Shown: positions 22,160 through 33,339, numbered from the stretch's first letter. The stretch: 64,000 nt of DNA from Megaustenia siamemsis (GCA_032433765.1 JAVIAB010000160.1:39429917-39493916); one strand, 5' to 3'. Translations and numbers: made by a program. Notes: a model not told the origin generated them from the sequence alone.

Positions 22160-22590
22160 GATAATCATTTTCAGGAGGACGTGAACTTCTGATCAATATG
22201 GTGAATAGGCGACAGGAACCATTAAAGGCAACATATGAAAGTATTCCTTGTTGCAGTTTCCTCATATTCCAAGTCCGGCTTGTTGCAGGAGCTACTGGGT
22301 TAGGTGCTCCGTGCACACCGTGAGCTGTGTGTTTCATCCGTTTTGATCATGTTTCGATATTCCAATTGTTTACGATTAATTATGATATCGTATGACAGGG
22401 ACCAGTTGACTGTGTTCACTTTCTGTGCTGTTTCGCATTGTGTCTTTTAGCGTGTGCTGAGACTGCTATGATGGGGACTACAGCTACCTTTCTTTGTTTG
22501 GGAGATGAGATAGTAATTCGAATGATTACGCTGGCACGGGCGGTTGAGCAATTATGGATTTTTGATTCGTTTGCAGTGATGCCGGGGGCT
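22160..22590 (-). repeat. Dispersed repeat, inverted partner of 9,533-9,960
   Basis: It is the reverse-complement relative of the segment at 9.5 kb. The right end (TTCGTTTGCAGTGATGCC) abuts the LINE-C fragment that starts at 22,592. It could therefore be the 5' region of that LINE or an insertion next to it; the 9.5-kb copy has no LINE-C sequence beside it. Confidence 0.7.
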
Positions 22591-22591
22591 T

Positions 22592-23745
22592 CTATAACCA
22601 AAGAACTACCAAAGAGAGGAGGTTTACAGGAGTGCACAAATTATAGAGGAATTATGCTACTATCAGTGCCAAGAAAAATACTTTGTAGAATCATTCTGGA
22701 GAAATTAAAAAAGGTCATAGAGAAACATTTAAGAGATGAACAAGCAGATTTTAGGAAAAAACAGATCATGTGCTGATCAAATAACTACTCTACGTATAAT
22801 AGTTGAACAAAGCTTAGAATTACAGTCCACACTTTATATTGGATGCATAGATTACGAAAAGGCATTTGATAGTTTAGACAGTGGAATGCTTTGGAAGTTA
22901 CTGAGTCATTACGGAATCCCCATAAAATGTAATAACCTGATAAAAACAATGTATGAAGGAAGGAAATGTAGTGTGGTGCATGAAGGGAAGCTTACAGAAG
23001 CATTTTAAATAAGAACAGGAGTAAGTCAGGGATGCCTTCTGTCTCCATTTCTCTTTATACTGGCCATAGATTGGATTGTGAGAATGGCTCAGAACAACAG
23101 AAAAGGAATCCAGTGGTCACTGACCGAGCAACTTAATGATTTAGACTTTGCTGATGACATAGCTCTCCTATCACACAACCATAAACAGAAAAAAAGATAA
23201 AATGAGCAAAAAAAGATACAAAAGCAATAGAAGCTTTCGTCGCAATGGGAAACATAGAAATCCATAGAAATTAGGTTCAATAAAAAATAAAAAATTGTCA
23301 ACTGCTATGTTTAGCCAGTCCTGTTATATAGTTCTGAAACATGGCGAAGAACAAAATGACAATCATGAAGTTACAGACTATCACTAATGGATGCTTGTGC
23401 AGAATAAAAGGATGTAACTGACAGGACTAACTTACTAACATAAAATTATGGAAAAGTACCAGTCAAATACCAGTGGATAAAGAGATACAGCGAAGATAAT
23501 GGCGCTGGTTAGGACACACACTGCAGAAGCCAAATGAGAGCGTTACACAACAGACCCTAGGCTTGGAATCCCCAAGGGAAAAAAAACAAAGAGAACGATA
23601 AAGTATTCTTGGAGAAGACAGATGGAAGCAGAGATGAAGATGATGGGAAAAACATGGAATGATTTTAAAAGATTGGTAAGAAAGAGAACGACTTGGACAG
23701 TGTTTGTTGAAGACCTATGCTCCACAGGGAGTTGAAAGGTAGAAG
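22592..23745 (+). pseudogene. LINE-C: reverse transcriptase domain and C-terminus
   Basis: The order is: RGGLQECTNYRGIMLLSVPR; IILEKLKKVIEKHLRDEQAD; IGCIDYEKAFDSLDSGMLWK (RT motif A); HYGIPIKCNNLIKTMYEG; TGVSQGCLLSPFLFILAIDW (motif B); LNDLDFADDIALLSHNH (motif C, FADD intact). Frameshifts lie at about 22,760, 23,008 and 23,200. After a deletion the C-terminus appears as VDKEIQRRRWRWLGHT. Catalytic aspartates are present but the ORF is broken several times. A second, inverted copy lies at 61,208. Confidence 0.88.
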
Positions 23746-24168
23746 AAGACGGATAAAGATAGAATATCTGTTTCTCTGTCCGTTTGTATTCATCCATTCA
23801 TTCATCCATCGGTCCGGCCGTCCATCCGTCTGTCTGTCTTTCTATCTATGTATCTTTACTTATTTTATTCCGTTCTCTCGGGTCTGCATGGACGATTGAT
23901 GAGTTGGAAAATAAAGGTCGCAGTCATCAGAAGTTAAAAAAAAACCCGCGATTAAAAGAAACAATTCTGGAGATTGCAGTGAACTACAGGGTGTTTTTAA
24001 AGTTGCAGTGCAGTGAATATTTATAATATTCAGTAAATGACGTAATCATCATCTACGTACCACAATTTTGTAAACCACATTTATGAACAAACCGCTGCTT
24101 CCTTTAAGGTTTTATTTACGTAAAGGACGGGCACTACGCTACTTTCACTGTCTCATTGCTTGAAGGAA

Positions 24169-25497
24169 ATGGTGTTGACGATTGAAAACAGGGTATTTCT
24201 GGTTGAGCATGTCATCCGTAATGGCGGTAAATATACGGATGAGGTCATTAGACAATTCGTGAGGAAATTTCCAGACTCACAAGTCCCTCACCGAAATTAT
24301 GTTACAAAATTGATCAAAAAGTTTCGTGAAACCGGTAGTGTGGTAGATGCATACCGATCTGGAAGACCTTCAATTTCACAAGACCAAATTATGGAACTCC
24401 AAGACAGAATTACAATGAGTCCAAATGCATCTTTAAACCACTTGTCTCAACAGGTGCAAATATCTAAGAGTTCTGTTCACAAGGTTTTAAGAAGTGAACT
24501 ACACTATCGTCCATACACATTAACTGAAGTGTCTCAACTCCAAGAAAGAGATTATGAATCCCGTTTAAACTACTGCATGTGGTTTCAGAATTTTATTTAT
24601 GAACATGGCGCTGCCATCTTTGACGTCACTTTTTTTCACTGATGAGGCCTGGTTTCATTTATCCGGTTATGTGAACAGTCAGAACAATCGGCTGTGGAGC
24701 AGTAGAGAGAGAGTTCGTTCGTTCGCTTTCGTCAGCTTCAGCTTTGACCTCTGACGAAGTCCCACCCACTCAATTTTGTGGGCTGAATTTTGCGTGTAAA
24801 GTCTGTTTTATCCCATTACAGGATGCCCCTCGCCATGCAGGCAGATTTACTCCGACTTCAGAGGTACTAATGTTTTGGGAATTAGTAAAACCCAGGTGTC
24901 CTCGCCAGGGTACGAACCCCGGCTGTTGCCGTGGTAAGCCAACCGCCTATCGATTGCGCTAACCGGACACCCGCTGTGGAGCAGTGAAAACCCCCATGAA
25001 TTTCATTAAGTGCCGCTTTACGATCAAAAAGTCGGAGTGTGGTGCGCTATAAGTCGTATGCGGATAATAGGACCTATATTTTTTAATGAAACAATAAATG
25101 CAGAACGTTACCGTACTTTAATTCTGGAACCGTTCATAGCACACCTTACAGAACGGGAAATTATGGAATCCTGGTTTCAGCAGGATGGGGCAACAGCACA
25201 CACAGCCACAACAACACTCAATTATTTGAAAGCATATTTGCAAATCGCATTATTTCACGTGGAATCTGGCCTGCTCGTTCACCAGATCTAACACCCCCAG
25301 ATTATTATCTGTGGGGGGCATTGAAGAGGAAAGTTTATGAAAATAATCCGCAGACAATTAATGACCTAAAGACTGAAATAGTAGACAAGATTAAACAAAT
25401 ATCACCAGACATTATTCTGAAGGTTTTCGCAAATATGGAAAGACGAATCACGACATGTCTTGAGGCCCGTGGTGGACATTTTCAACATATGCTTTAG
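24169..25497 (+). pseudogene. Transposase with DUF4817 helix-turn-helix and DDE_3 core, broken
   Basis: ATG 24,169 opens VLTIENRVFLVEHVIRNGG, then FRETGSVVDAYRSGRPSI and VQISKSSVHKVLR, a paired helix-turn-helix region typical of DUF4817 transposases of the Tc1/mariner group. An extra T in the run at about 24,633 shifts FTDEAWFHLSG (first catalytic Asp). SINE-4 interrupts after NRLWSS. The core then continues as VGVWCAISRMRIIGPIFF and SWFQQDGATAHTA (second Asp), with a one-base loss near 25,238, then WPARSPDLTPPDYYLWG with the third acid as Asp, about 38 residues from the second. It ends FQHML at 25,497. Confidence 0.9.
24704..24972 (-). mobile_element. SINE-4 inside the transposase
   Basis: The head lies at the right: GTGTCCGGTTAGCGCAATCG (box A region) and CCGGGGTTCGTACCCTGG (box B region) on the minus strand. 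The 3' end at the left carries CGAACGAACGAACTCTCTC. Perfect duplication GCTGTGGAGCAGT is at 24,691-24,703 and 24,973-24,985. Parts of the body (CGAAGTCCCACCC, GAATTTTGCG, CTTCAGAGGTACT) resemble SINE-2, suggesting a shared 3' region with a different tRNA head. Confidence 0.92.
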
Positions 25498-25789
25498 GCA
25501 CAACTTTATTGTGTTAATACCAGCATTACCCATTATAAGCTCGCCGATAGCAGTCAAGTATATTTGAATAATACCATTTATTTTACAATTTGTGTGACGC
25601 ATTAGTTGACGCATTTCTGGTGACGTTTTTTCTTTAGAGAGTATAAATTCACTGCACTGCGACTTTAAAAACACCCTGTAGCTACACCTTATGTAGTTAA
25701 CGACAATGGTTTGACAAATATGAACACCAACACAACAATGCAAATAGTGGTCTCTTCTTCGTCTTCTCAGTGTTCATCCGCCAAGTAGA

Positions 25790-26168
25790 TGTGAATGCGT
25801 TGTGTCGCTGCTTAAAGGCAAAGACGCGATATCTGCACCTCTAGGCCCGACACATTCGTCTTCGGCATGGGTAGATTTGTGCAACAATTGTTGCTCTGTC
25901 AGTGACCATTTTAGGCATATTCTTTTTTACAATGTAACTGCCGAAGCTTATTTAACGTGCGCGAGTGCTCACGAAACCTCCCGTTTTTGTCCACTATCCA
26001 CGAGGACTTGACATCAAACCTCACTACTCAGAGAACAGGGGAGTTAATGCCGCGAGAAAACCACGGATTCAAAGTGAAAAATTCTCACTATCTGTAGCGG
26101 GATTCGATCTCTGAATCTTCTTATCAATAAACTAATGTCTTACCTCTAGACCAAACAGTTATTCCCCC
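25790..26168 (-). mobile_element. SINE-5, tRNA-derived
   Basis: On the minus strand, TTTGGTCTAGAGGTAAGACA (box A-like) and AGAGATCGAATCCCGC (box B-like) head a body of about 300 bp. No duplication was located, so the 3' boundary is approximate. Confidence 0.6.
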
Positions 26169-26880
26169 TTTTCCCATAATCGGTCTAAATATGACGTATA
26201 CCCCATCCCTTTATTTTTTTTCTACTGGAAAGCGTGAAACAGAATAAATTCTCTTCACGAAAAAGATAGAAAAAGTATTCTCAACATATCTCATTATTAT
26301 AGTTCATCATTAATGTACTCATTTATGTCCTTTTATATGTGCACAATTACTAGTGCTGCTGATAAGAAAATTATTTGCGAATATCCATAGTATATTTATT
26401 TATTTATTTTTTACTCCGTGATTCACCTGTTGTTTAATTAATTGAAAACTACCGCCGATGATCATGATGCTGATGATGCGATGATTACACTTTATTTATG
26501 ATCAATACTCGTAAATAACATACATCAAATCAACGAAAGAACTGTGGACAAAATAGCAACGCTGTGTAAATTGTACGTGAAAATAACTGGACATACCAAC
26601 GCCAGATCCATTGTCTGGAGTTAAATAGTCTCAACATGAGCGTATTCAACAGGGATCCTCACAGGCATTAAAAGACTTGGCACAACAAGTGAAACTGTCA
26701 TATTCCGTTTTTTTTAAAATGATTACGCAGGAGCCACGGTGTCAAGATTTAGCCTTCCTAATTAGAATGATTTCTTTATGTTGTTTTTTCTTTTCTTTTC
26801 TTGTCTGATGGAAAATGTTGCTAATCTTAAGTTTTTCCACAGAAGATTAGAGATTGAGAAGATCGTTATTTGTGCACTCC
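26169..26880. other. Unassigned AT-rich sequence
   Basis: No gene or transposon terminus is recognised. A short (TTTA)n stretch lies near 26,396-26,411. Confidence 0.45.
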
Positions 26881-27205
26881 ATTTCATAAATCTTCTTCTT
26901 CTTTTTCTTCCTTCTTCCTTCTTTCTCTTTTCATCTTTCCTCATTCCCTTTTTCTTCTTCTTTTTCTCTTCCTTGTTCTAATTTTTTTTCATCTTTTTTC
27001 CTGTCTTCTTCCTCTTCAACCTCGTCCTCTTCTTATTCTTACTCTTCCATCCTCATTTTATTCCTTCTCGTTTTCTTTGTCCTCCTCATATCCATCTTTG
27101 TTTTCCTCCCCTCCCCCCTTTTTCGTCTTCTTACTCGTTCACTTTCTTCCTCTTTTTCATTTCTCCTCGTTTTCTTCCCCTATTTCGTCTTCTTCTTCTA
27201 TTACC
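26881..27205. repeat. Pyrimidine-rich (TTC/TCC)n low-complexity tract
   Basis: It is almost purely pyrimidine on the + strand with irregular TTC and TCCT units. Open frames rich in Ser, Phe and Leu here are compositional. Confidence 0.9.
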
Positions 27206-27240
27206 ATTTGGAGCACAGAAAGAAATACAAAATATATCAG

Positions 27241-27286
27241 TAGTTCAACTGTCAGTTATCACTAGTTCATCTGTCAGTTATCACTA
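27241..27286. repeat. 22-bp minisatellite, left part (continues at 29,401)
   Basis: The unit AGTTCATCTGTCAGTTATCA plus GT or CT is present here and at 29,401-29,462. The two parts form one array that was split by the transposon at 27,287-29,400, with the TA inside the unit duplicated. Confidence 0.9.
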
Positions 27287-29400
27287 TAGCTCGTTTCAAA
27301 TCACTTGCCCAACTTCAAAACGCTATTGCTCAGAAACCGTTTGTTAAAAACTGTTGAAATTTTTCAAATGTTATTAGAATGCAAAAGACCCTTTAAATAT
27401 ATATTTAACAAATATCTTGCAGCTGCAGTTTTCTTAAAGCGGCGAATTTCTTTGATGTTTGTCAAAATTGTAAATTGTGAACCCCTAAATAATAGAAATT
27501 ACCGTAGTTGCTGGTCTATGATTAATTTTCACTAGGTAAAGGCGTGGCCGTAATGGGGAAATAATTAAATAAGGAAAAACACCAGGAGAATTATTGTCTT
27601 CTCAGTTCGAGGACGGACGATAATATCAAGGTATACCTGTATGTCCAATTTTCATAGGTGTGTGGTCCTGAAAATGACCGTTTGTTGAACTAATTTAAGG
27701 TAATATAGGGACCAACATTGTGGGGGCTATATACTTTCATTCTGAATCAGACGAGTCTAAAAGATTAATAACTGTTTGGGGTTGAATATTCCACAAACCA
27801 TCATTTTTCCAATATTCCTCTTCCTGTTTTAAGACGTGGTCTTCACATTGAGCTCAATAATCTTTGTCTATATTTAATAAAGCGAGATTAGCAAGAGTCT
27901 TTACATCGCATATTTTGAATGTTGTATTTTCATCTGCCACTTGTCCTTTTAATTTTGCCCAGATTAGTTCTATTGGATTTAAATGAGCATGGTAAGGTGG
28001 CAGCCTCAAACTTATATGACCGTGCTCTTGGATAATCTTATCTATTTGAAAAATCTTTGTCCTTTCTTTTTGCTTTACTAGAGATAGTAATTCAGGTTTT
28101 AAGTACATGTTATTAAATTGTATGTGCTCCTTTGTGAGCCATATCTTAATAGCATCGTTTGTACTGGATGACGTCTGGACTTTATCTTCAAGTGCAACAA
28201 TGTTGTGGTACGCTGCATTGTCTATTATTAGGCAAGATGGTCGATCTAGTGATGGGAGAACATAATTTTCAATCCAATGTCTAAATATGTGACCATTCAT
28301 CTCAGAGTGATAATCCCGATTGTCTATGGATTTTGAAAGAAAAATGAGCTCTGCATTCTGTATTAGTCCATGTTGTCGACTACCTGCATGAGCAATTATC
28401 AAGCGCTGTCCTTTGCTGCTAGGTATTAATCTCTTAATCTTTTCATCTGATGACTGCCATTCCCTTTGGTTAGTGTGGTGAGCATTGATCCATGTTTCAT
28501 CCAAGTACACAATATCATAACCTTGCTTGCGCACCTCTTTTACTTCACGTAAGTACTTGCTTCTCATGACTACTATATGTGGCTTCTCACAGATGATGTT
28601 TCGTCCACTGGAATACTTTGTGAATGTAAAGCCTGCAGCTATCACATTCCTCCATAATGTAGACTTTGATATTTCAATACTGTTGTTCTTTTTCAGCGAA
28701 ATTTTTAATTTTCTTATTGTAACAGTTTCATTCATACCCAACATTTTGCGAATTTCACTTCTAATAAGTTCACTGTCGAAATTATCCAACATTTTTGCTC
28801 TTCCTTGTGATTTTGTATATTTTGAACATTGACGGTCACGTGCTTGAATCCAGCGATTAAATGACCGTTTAGATAAATCCAAAATGTGTCTTGTCCTATT
28901 CTCAGGGTTTTCTAAAGAATGAAATAATCTTCCTCGTTTAGCCTCTTTGCAAAAAAAGTCATACATTTTTATTGCGATGTTTTGTAAACTGCAGAATTTC
29001 ATTTTAAGACTCATGATAAATGTTATTGTTCCACGTCTCCACCTATGAATGAACGGAAATGGAACACACAATGCCTCGTGTTTTCTACAAGTGTCTAATT
29101 GTGTCAGAAAGCCCACGTGGAAAGCGTGCAAAAACGTCAATTGTACCATGTATGGATTTTTAATCGCTATTTTTAACTTAAAATACTTTAAACATTAAGT
29201 TTTGACTACATCAATGGGTCGTTATAAATTTATATAAATCAAATAAGCAACAATAATAATCAAATGTTTTTTTTTAATGAAATTAATTCCCTGTTGGGTT
29301 CTAATCATTATAACTTTACATGCAAATTTTGAATATCTTACAACAAGTGGTTAAAAAGCTATTGATTTTTAAAGTTGGGCACGAGTTATGAAACAAGCTA
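27287..29400 (-). mobile_element. Tc1/mariner-group transposon, long-spacer (about DD83E) type, copy 2
   Basis: The 2,114-bp element has inverted ends TAGCTCGTTTCAAATCACTT and, on the other strand, TAGCTTGTTTCATAACTCGT, each followed by a shared CCCAACTT block. The target TA is duplicated at 27,285-27,286 and 29,401-29,402. The pre-insertion sequence is recoverable from neighbouring 22-bp minisatellite units, which contain exactly one TA at that place. The termini differ from copy 1 (TAGTCCGTTC), so the two are related but distinct subfamilies. Confidence 0.95.
27737..29014 (-). pseudogene. DDE transposase, about 425 codons, one late stop
   Basis: It is homologous along its length to the transposase at 17,480. 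I choose ATG 29,014 (MSLKMKFCSLQNIAIK), because copy 1 begins at the equivalent place; the open frame extends upstream to 29,149 but without similarity. Catalytic motifs are YLDETWINAHHT, LIIDNAAYHN and LPPYHAHLNPIELIWAK, again with 83 residues between the second D and the E. The only lesion I see is TGA at the position of a Trp (after LLNIDKDY, near 27,852). The frame then continues through EDHVLKQEEEYWKNDGL to LLDSSDSE and stop 27,737. The catalytic core is therefore intact and only about 40 C-terminal residues lie beyond the stop. Confidence 0.92.
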
Positions 29401-29510
29401 TAGTTCATCTGTCAGTTATCAGTAGTTCATCTGTCAGTTATCAGTAGTTCATCTGTCAGTCTCAACTATCTTCGTGTGAAGTGTTACATTGTAACTGCAT
29501 GTTGTAACTC

Positions 29511-29777
29511 ATCGGAGCCGCGATAGCTCAGTGGTTAGTGAACTGGACTACAAAGGACAAGAGGTAGGGTTCGATTCCAACCGATGGCTTCCGAATTCAC
29601 CCAGCCTTAAATGGGTACCGGATTTTTTTTTCTGGGAAAGTAAAACGGCACGGGGGTAATACCGACCACATTACCCCAAAAATCATGTACCGAAGGTCTG
29701 CAAAATTTATGGTCACTAACACCATATTCTCTATACGCCACGTAGCGTGACGGGGGGGATCTTTACTTTTTTTAAAA
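29511..29777 (+). mobile_element. SINE-1, full length with duplication
   Basis: It runs from CGGAGCCGCGATAGCTCAGT to the GGGATCTTTACTTTTTTTAA end. ATGTTGTAACTC flanks it at 29,499-29,510 and 29,778-29,789. It lies just beyond the 22-bp minisatellite. Confidence 0.93.
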
Positions 29778-29984
29778 TGTTGTAACTCGATCGGACTCAT
29801 AGTCTATCTTGAGCTTTATGTCTTTCTCCTGTGTTTGTATTTGTATTCAGCCGCAATGCATTCTCTCCAGGTGGGCAAATCGTTTAATTTGTTCTCCCTG
29901 CATGTAGTTCAAATTTAGTTATATCATTATTTCTATTAGGGTTTCACCTTTCAGAGATTGATATCAAATAGTCTTCTTACATTC

Positions 29985-30085
29985 ATCGTGTGCCGTCTTT
30001 GCACTGAAAGTTGGCTACCATGGATAATTTTGTTCACTCTGTCCTTTACCTTTATAGTACAGGCTGGCATAGGTTGTCATATCTA
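29985..30085 (-). pseudogene. Divergent LINE-B 3' remnant
   Basis: The GTTGGCTACCATGGATAATT and TAGTACAGGCTGGCATAGGT blocks match, with many changes, the reverse complement of the LINE-B end (compare 31,930-32,000). It is an old copy. Confidence 0.55.
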
Positions 30086-30109
30086 TACCTTGATGGAACA
30101 CGCTGTCAT

Positions 30110-30345
30110 TCTTTCTCTTGCCATGTTGTGATGGTATTTGCTGTCATTGGTTTTCCTGCCATGTTGTGATGGAATTTGCTGTCATTGGTTTTCCTGCCAT
30201 GTTGTGATGGAATTTGCTGTCATTGGTTTTCCTGCTATGTTGTGATGGAATTTGCTGTCATTGGTTTTCCTGCTATGTTGTGATGGAATTTGCTGTCATT
30301 GGTTTTCCTGCCATGTTGTGATCGTATTTGCTGTCATTGTTTCTC
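30110..30345. repeat. 38-bp minisatellite, about 6 copies
   Basis: The unit contains TTGCTGTCATTGGTTTTCCT and GCCATGTTGTGATGGAAT. It passes directly into the related 39-bp array that follows. Confidence 0.9.
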
Positions 30346-30349
30346 CTGT

Positions 30350-31018
30350 CATGTCGTGATGGTACACGCTGTAAGCAGTACCCTTGTCTATGTTTTGATG
30401 ATGGCACACGCTGTCATCGGTTCTCCTGTCTATATCTTGATGATACACGCTGTCATCGGTTCTCATGTCTATATCTCGATGATACACGCTGTCACTTGTT
30501 CTCCTGTCCATATCTTGATGATACACGCTGTCACTTGTTCTCCTGTCTATATCCTGATGATACACGCTGTCACTTGTTCTCCTGTCCATATCTTGATGAT
30601 ACACGCTGTCATCGGTTCTCCTGTCTATTTCTTGATGATACACGCTGTCACATGTTCTCATGTTCATATGTTGATGATAACACTGTCATCGGTTCTCTTG
30701 TCCATATTTTGATGATACACGCTGTCATCGGTGCTCCTGTCCATATCTTGATGATAAACGCTGTCACTTGTTCTCCTGTCCACATCTTGATGATACACGC
30801 TGTCACTTGTTCTCCTGTCCATATCTTGATGATACACGCTGTCACTTGTTCTCCTGTCCACATCTTGATGATACACGTTGTCACTTGTTCTCCTGTCCAT
30901 ATCTTGATGATACATGTTGTCACTTGTTCTCCTGTCCATATCTTGATGATACATGTTGTCACTTGTTCTCCTGTCCATATCTTGATGATACATGTTGTCA
31001 CTTGTTCTCCTGTTCACA
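30350..31018. repeat. 39-bp minisatellite, about 17 copies
   Basis: The unit contains GATGATACACGCTGTCACTT and GTTCTCCTGTCCATATCTT. Because 39 is divisible by three, all frames remain open over hundreds of bases. I do not consider these proteins. The final units share an ACATGTTGTC variant, so homogenisation is local. Confidence 0.93.
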
Positions 31019-31157
31019 ATCTAATTTAGTCTGTGTCTGCCTTCGCCACATTTGCCATCTTATCTACAGTCTCCTTTTCTATCTCGACGCACTGACATAG
31101 CAATCAGCAGCCTCCAAGTCTTAAGGCGTTCTTTTAAGCAATATAACAACAACAGTA

Positions 31158-31419
31158 AAAAAAAAAAAGTAAAGTGCCTCCGTCAAGCCAAGTGGCGTAT
31201 AGGGAATATGGTGTTAGTGACCATAAATTTTACAGACCCTCGGCACATGATTTTTGGGGTAATGTGGTCGGTATTACGCCCATGTCGCTTTACTTTCCCA
31301 GAAAAAAATCCAGTACTCATTAAAGGCTGGGTGAATTGGAAGTCGTCGGTTGGGATCGAACCCTACCTCTTGTCCTTTGTAGCCGAGTTCACTAACCACT
31401 GAGCTATCGCGGCTCCCAG
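31158..31419 (-). mobile_element. SINE-1, full length with duplication
   Basis: The 3' end (AAAAAAAGTAAAGTGCCTCC) is at the left and the head (GAGCCGCGATAGCTCAGTGG on the minus strand) at the right. AACAACAGTA flanks it at 31,148-31,157 and 31,420-31,429. Confidence 0.93.
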
Positions 31420-31735
31420 AACAACAGTAGCATTCATTTATTTTGCACTCTATATGGTGACCCTTATTAGTGTGCCCAAAGTCTTCTCCTTGTTCATGCC
31501 TTTCTGTCGATCGCCTTATTTCAATAAGAATCAGTTATTCTGATATTTAATGTCATTGCATAACGATAGAGTAATTGTGAAATGCAATAGAGCTAGTTTA
31601 AAGCAAGTTATCGTGGCGTGTAATTCATCTAGTTAAGAGAAAAACAATTATTTCATGCTAAAAACAGTGACGAAACAAATAATTATATTGTGCAATAAAG
31701 CTAGATGCTCAAATAAAAATGACTGTGATATGCAA

Positions 31736-32030
31736 ACGATGAAGTCTTAAAACAACTAAATTTAAGAGGGAACTACTAAATATAATTCAAACAAGACAAA
31801 TAAGATTTTTGGAACATGTTAAAAGACACAACAGCCTACTAAAAGTAATCTTGGAGGTGAAAATACAAGGTAAAAGAGGCAGAGGCAGACCAAGACTAAC
31901 ATGGACGAGTAACATCAAAAGACGGACACATCAGCCTATGACAACCTGCACTATCAAAGCAAGAGACAGAGCAGAACGGCGCTCCATGGTAGCCAACTTT
32001 CGTTGCCGAGATGGCACTCGATGATGATGA
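31736..32030 (+). mobile_element. LINE-B, 295-bp 5'-truncated insertion
   Basis: It encodes LEHVKRHNSLLKVILEVKIQ, GKRGRGRPRLTWTSNIKR, RRTHQPMTTCTIKARDRAER and RSMVANF, then a GATGATGATGA tail. TGATATGCAA flanks it at 31,726-31,735 and 32,031-32,040. It landed at the edge of the 70-bp minisatellite. Confidence 0.92.
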
Positions 32031-32040
32031 TGATATGCAA

Positions 32041-32966
32041 TAAAATTAGTTCAGAGAAGAATATTTGAGACCTGCAAATAAAACTGGTCGTTAAAAAAGT
32101 AAATCAACAGGGTACTAGCAACGAAACAAATATCCATGACATGCAATAAAACTGGTATTAAAAAAAAGTAAATCTAACAGGATACTAGCAACGAAACAAA
32201 TATCCATGACATGCAAATAAAACTGGTCTTAAAAAAAAGTAAATCTAACAGGGTACTAGCAACGAAACAAATATCCATGACATGCAATAAAACTGGTTTT
32301 AAAAAAAAAGTAAATCTAACAGGGTACTAGCAACGAAACAAATATCCATGACATGCAATAAAACTGGTCTTTAAAAAAAGTAAATCTAACAGGGTACTAG
32401 CAACGAAACAAATATCCATGACATGCAATAAAACTGGTCTTTAAAAAAAGTAAATCTAACAGGGTAAAAAAGTAAAAAGTAAAGTACCCCCGTCACGCCA
32501 AGTGGCGTATAGGGAAATATGGTGTTAGTGACCCTATATTTTACAGACCTTCAGCACATGATTTTTGGGGTAATGTGGTCGGTATTACGCCCGTGCTGCT
32601 TTTACTTTCCCAGAAAAAATCCGGTACCCATTTAAGGCTGGGTGAACCCGGAGCCGTCGGTTGGGATCGAACCCTACCCCTTGTCCGTAGTAGTCCAGTA
32701 CACTAACCACTGAGCTATCGCGGCTCCTACTAATTTTTAGGGAATTAGTAAAACCCAGGTGTCTTCGCCAGGATTACGAACCCGGCTGTTGCCGTGGTAA
32801 GCCAACCGCCTATCGATTGCGCTAACGGACACCCAATCTAACAGGGTACTAGCAACAAAACAAATATCCATGACATGCAATAAAACTGGTTTTAAAAAAA
32901 AGTAAATCTAACAGGGTACTAGCAACGAGAGAAATATCCATGACATGCAATAAAACCAATTAATAA
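32041..32966. repeat. About 70-bp minisatellite, interrupted by a SINE composite
   Basis: The unit contains AGTAAATCTAACAGGGTACT, AGCAACGAAACAAATATCCA and TGACATGCAATAAAACTGGT. Seven to eight units are visible, with the insertion at 32,467-32,834 sitting inside one unit. Confidence 0.92.
32467..32834 (-). mobile_element. Composite SINE: SINE-4 head joined to complete SINE-1
   Basis: Read on the minus strand, 32,834-32,728 is the tRNA-like head of SINE-4 (GGTGTCCGTTAGCGCAATCG, GCCGGGTTCGTAATCCTGG). It is followed immediately by a whole SINE-1 (32,727-32,467, GGAGCCGCGATAGCTCAGTG to the AAAGTAAAGTACC-type end). One perfect 14-bp duplication, AATCTAACAGGGTA, encloses both (32,453-32,466 and 32,835-32,848), and none is seen between them. 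The two therefore probably moved as a single dimer. Confidence 0.88.
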
Positions 32967-33335
32967 ATAATAAATGTGATATGCAAAGAAATTAACAGGA
33001 AACACATTGCAATGGGCACATGTCAACCTTATTCTTTTTATTAACTGAAAGAAACGCACTGATGTAGCTGAAGTTTGAATAGTTAGAGTCAAGCTGAGAA
33101 TTATTCACTGAAGGAAAAAAAATATCACTTAATGAAGAAGTGTTCCAGAACGAATATTTCCTTCATCTTCAAACGTGAATTGATTGTAATTTTCTGTGAA
33201 TGTTTTCACGTTTCTCTTGCGCATGCTTCCCTTTTTTATTCTGTTAAAAGCTAACCATTAAGATGAAAGAGTGTTGAGTATTCAATGATTAGCACGCTGG
33301 CCTGGTGATGAAGTGGTCGTGGCTCGATTCCATCA
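32967..33335. other. Unassigned sequence
   Basis: AT-rich with no gene or recognised repeat before the 36-bp array. Confidence 0.45.
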
Positions 33336-33339
33336 TACC

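Larger units (their letters stand above)
23987..25678 (+). mobile_element. DUF4817/DDE-type transposon with TA duplication, containing SINE-4
   Basis: Inverted repeats CAGGGTGTTTTTAAAGTTGC (left) and the reverse complement of GCGACTTTAAAAACACCCTG (right) are flanked by TA at 23,985-23,986 and 25,679-25,680. The element is 1,692 bp, about 1,410 bp without the SINE and its duplicated target. Confidence 0.93.

Noticed and set aside
30328..31029. Repetitive open frames on both strands (CSPVHILMIHAVT type)
   Set aside because: The 39-bp unit is a multiple of three, so frames stay open by chance; units vary without codon bias.
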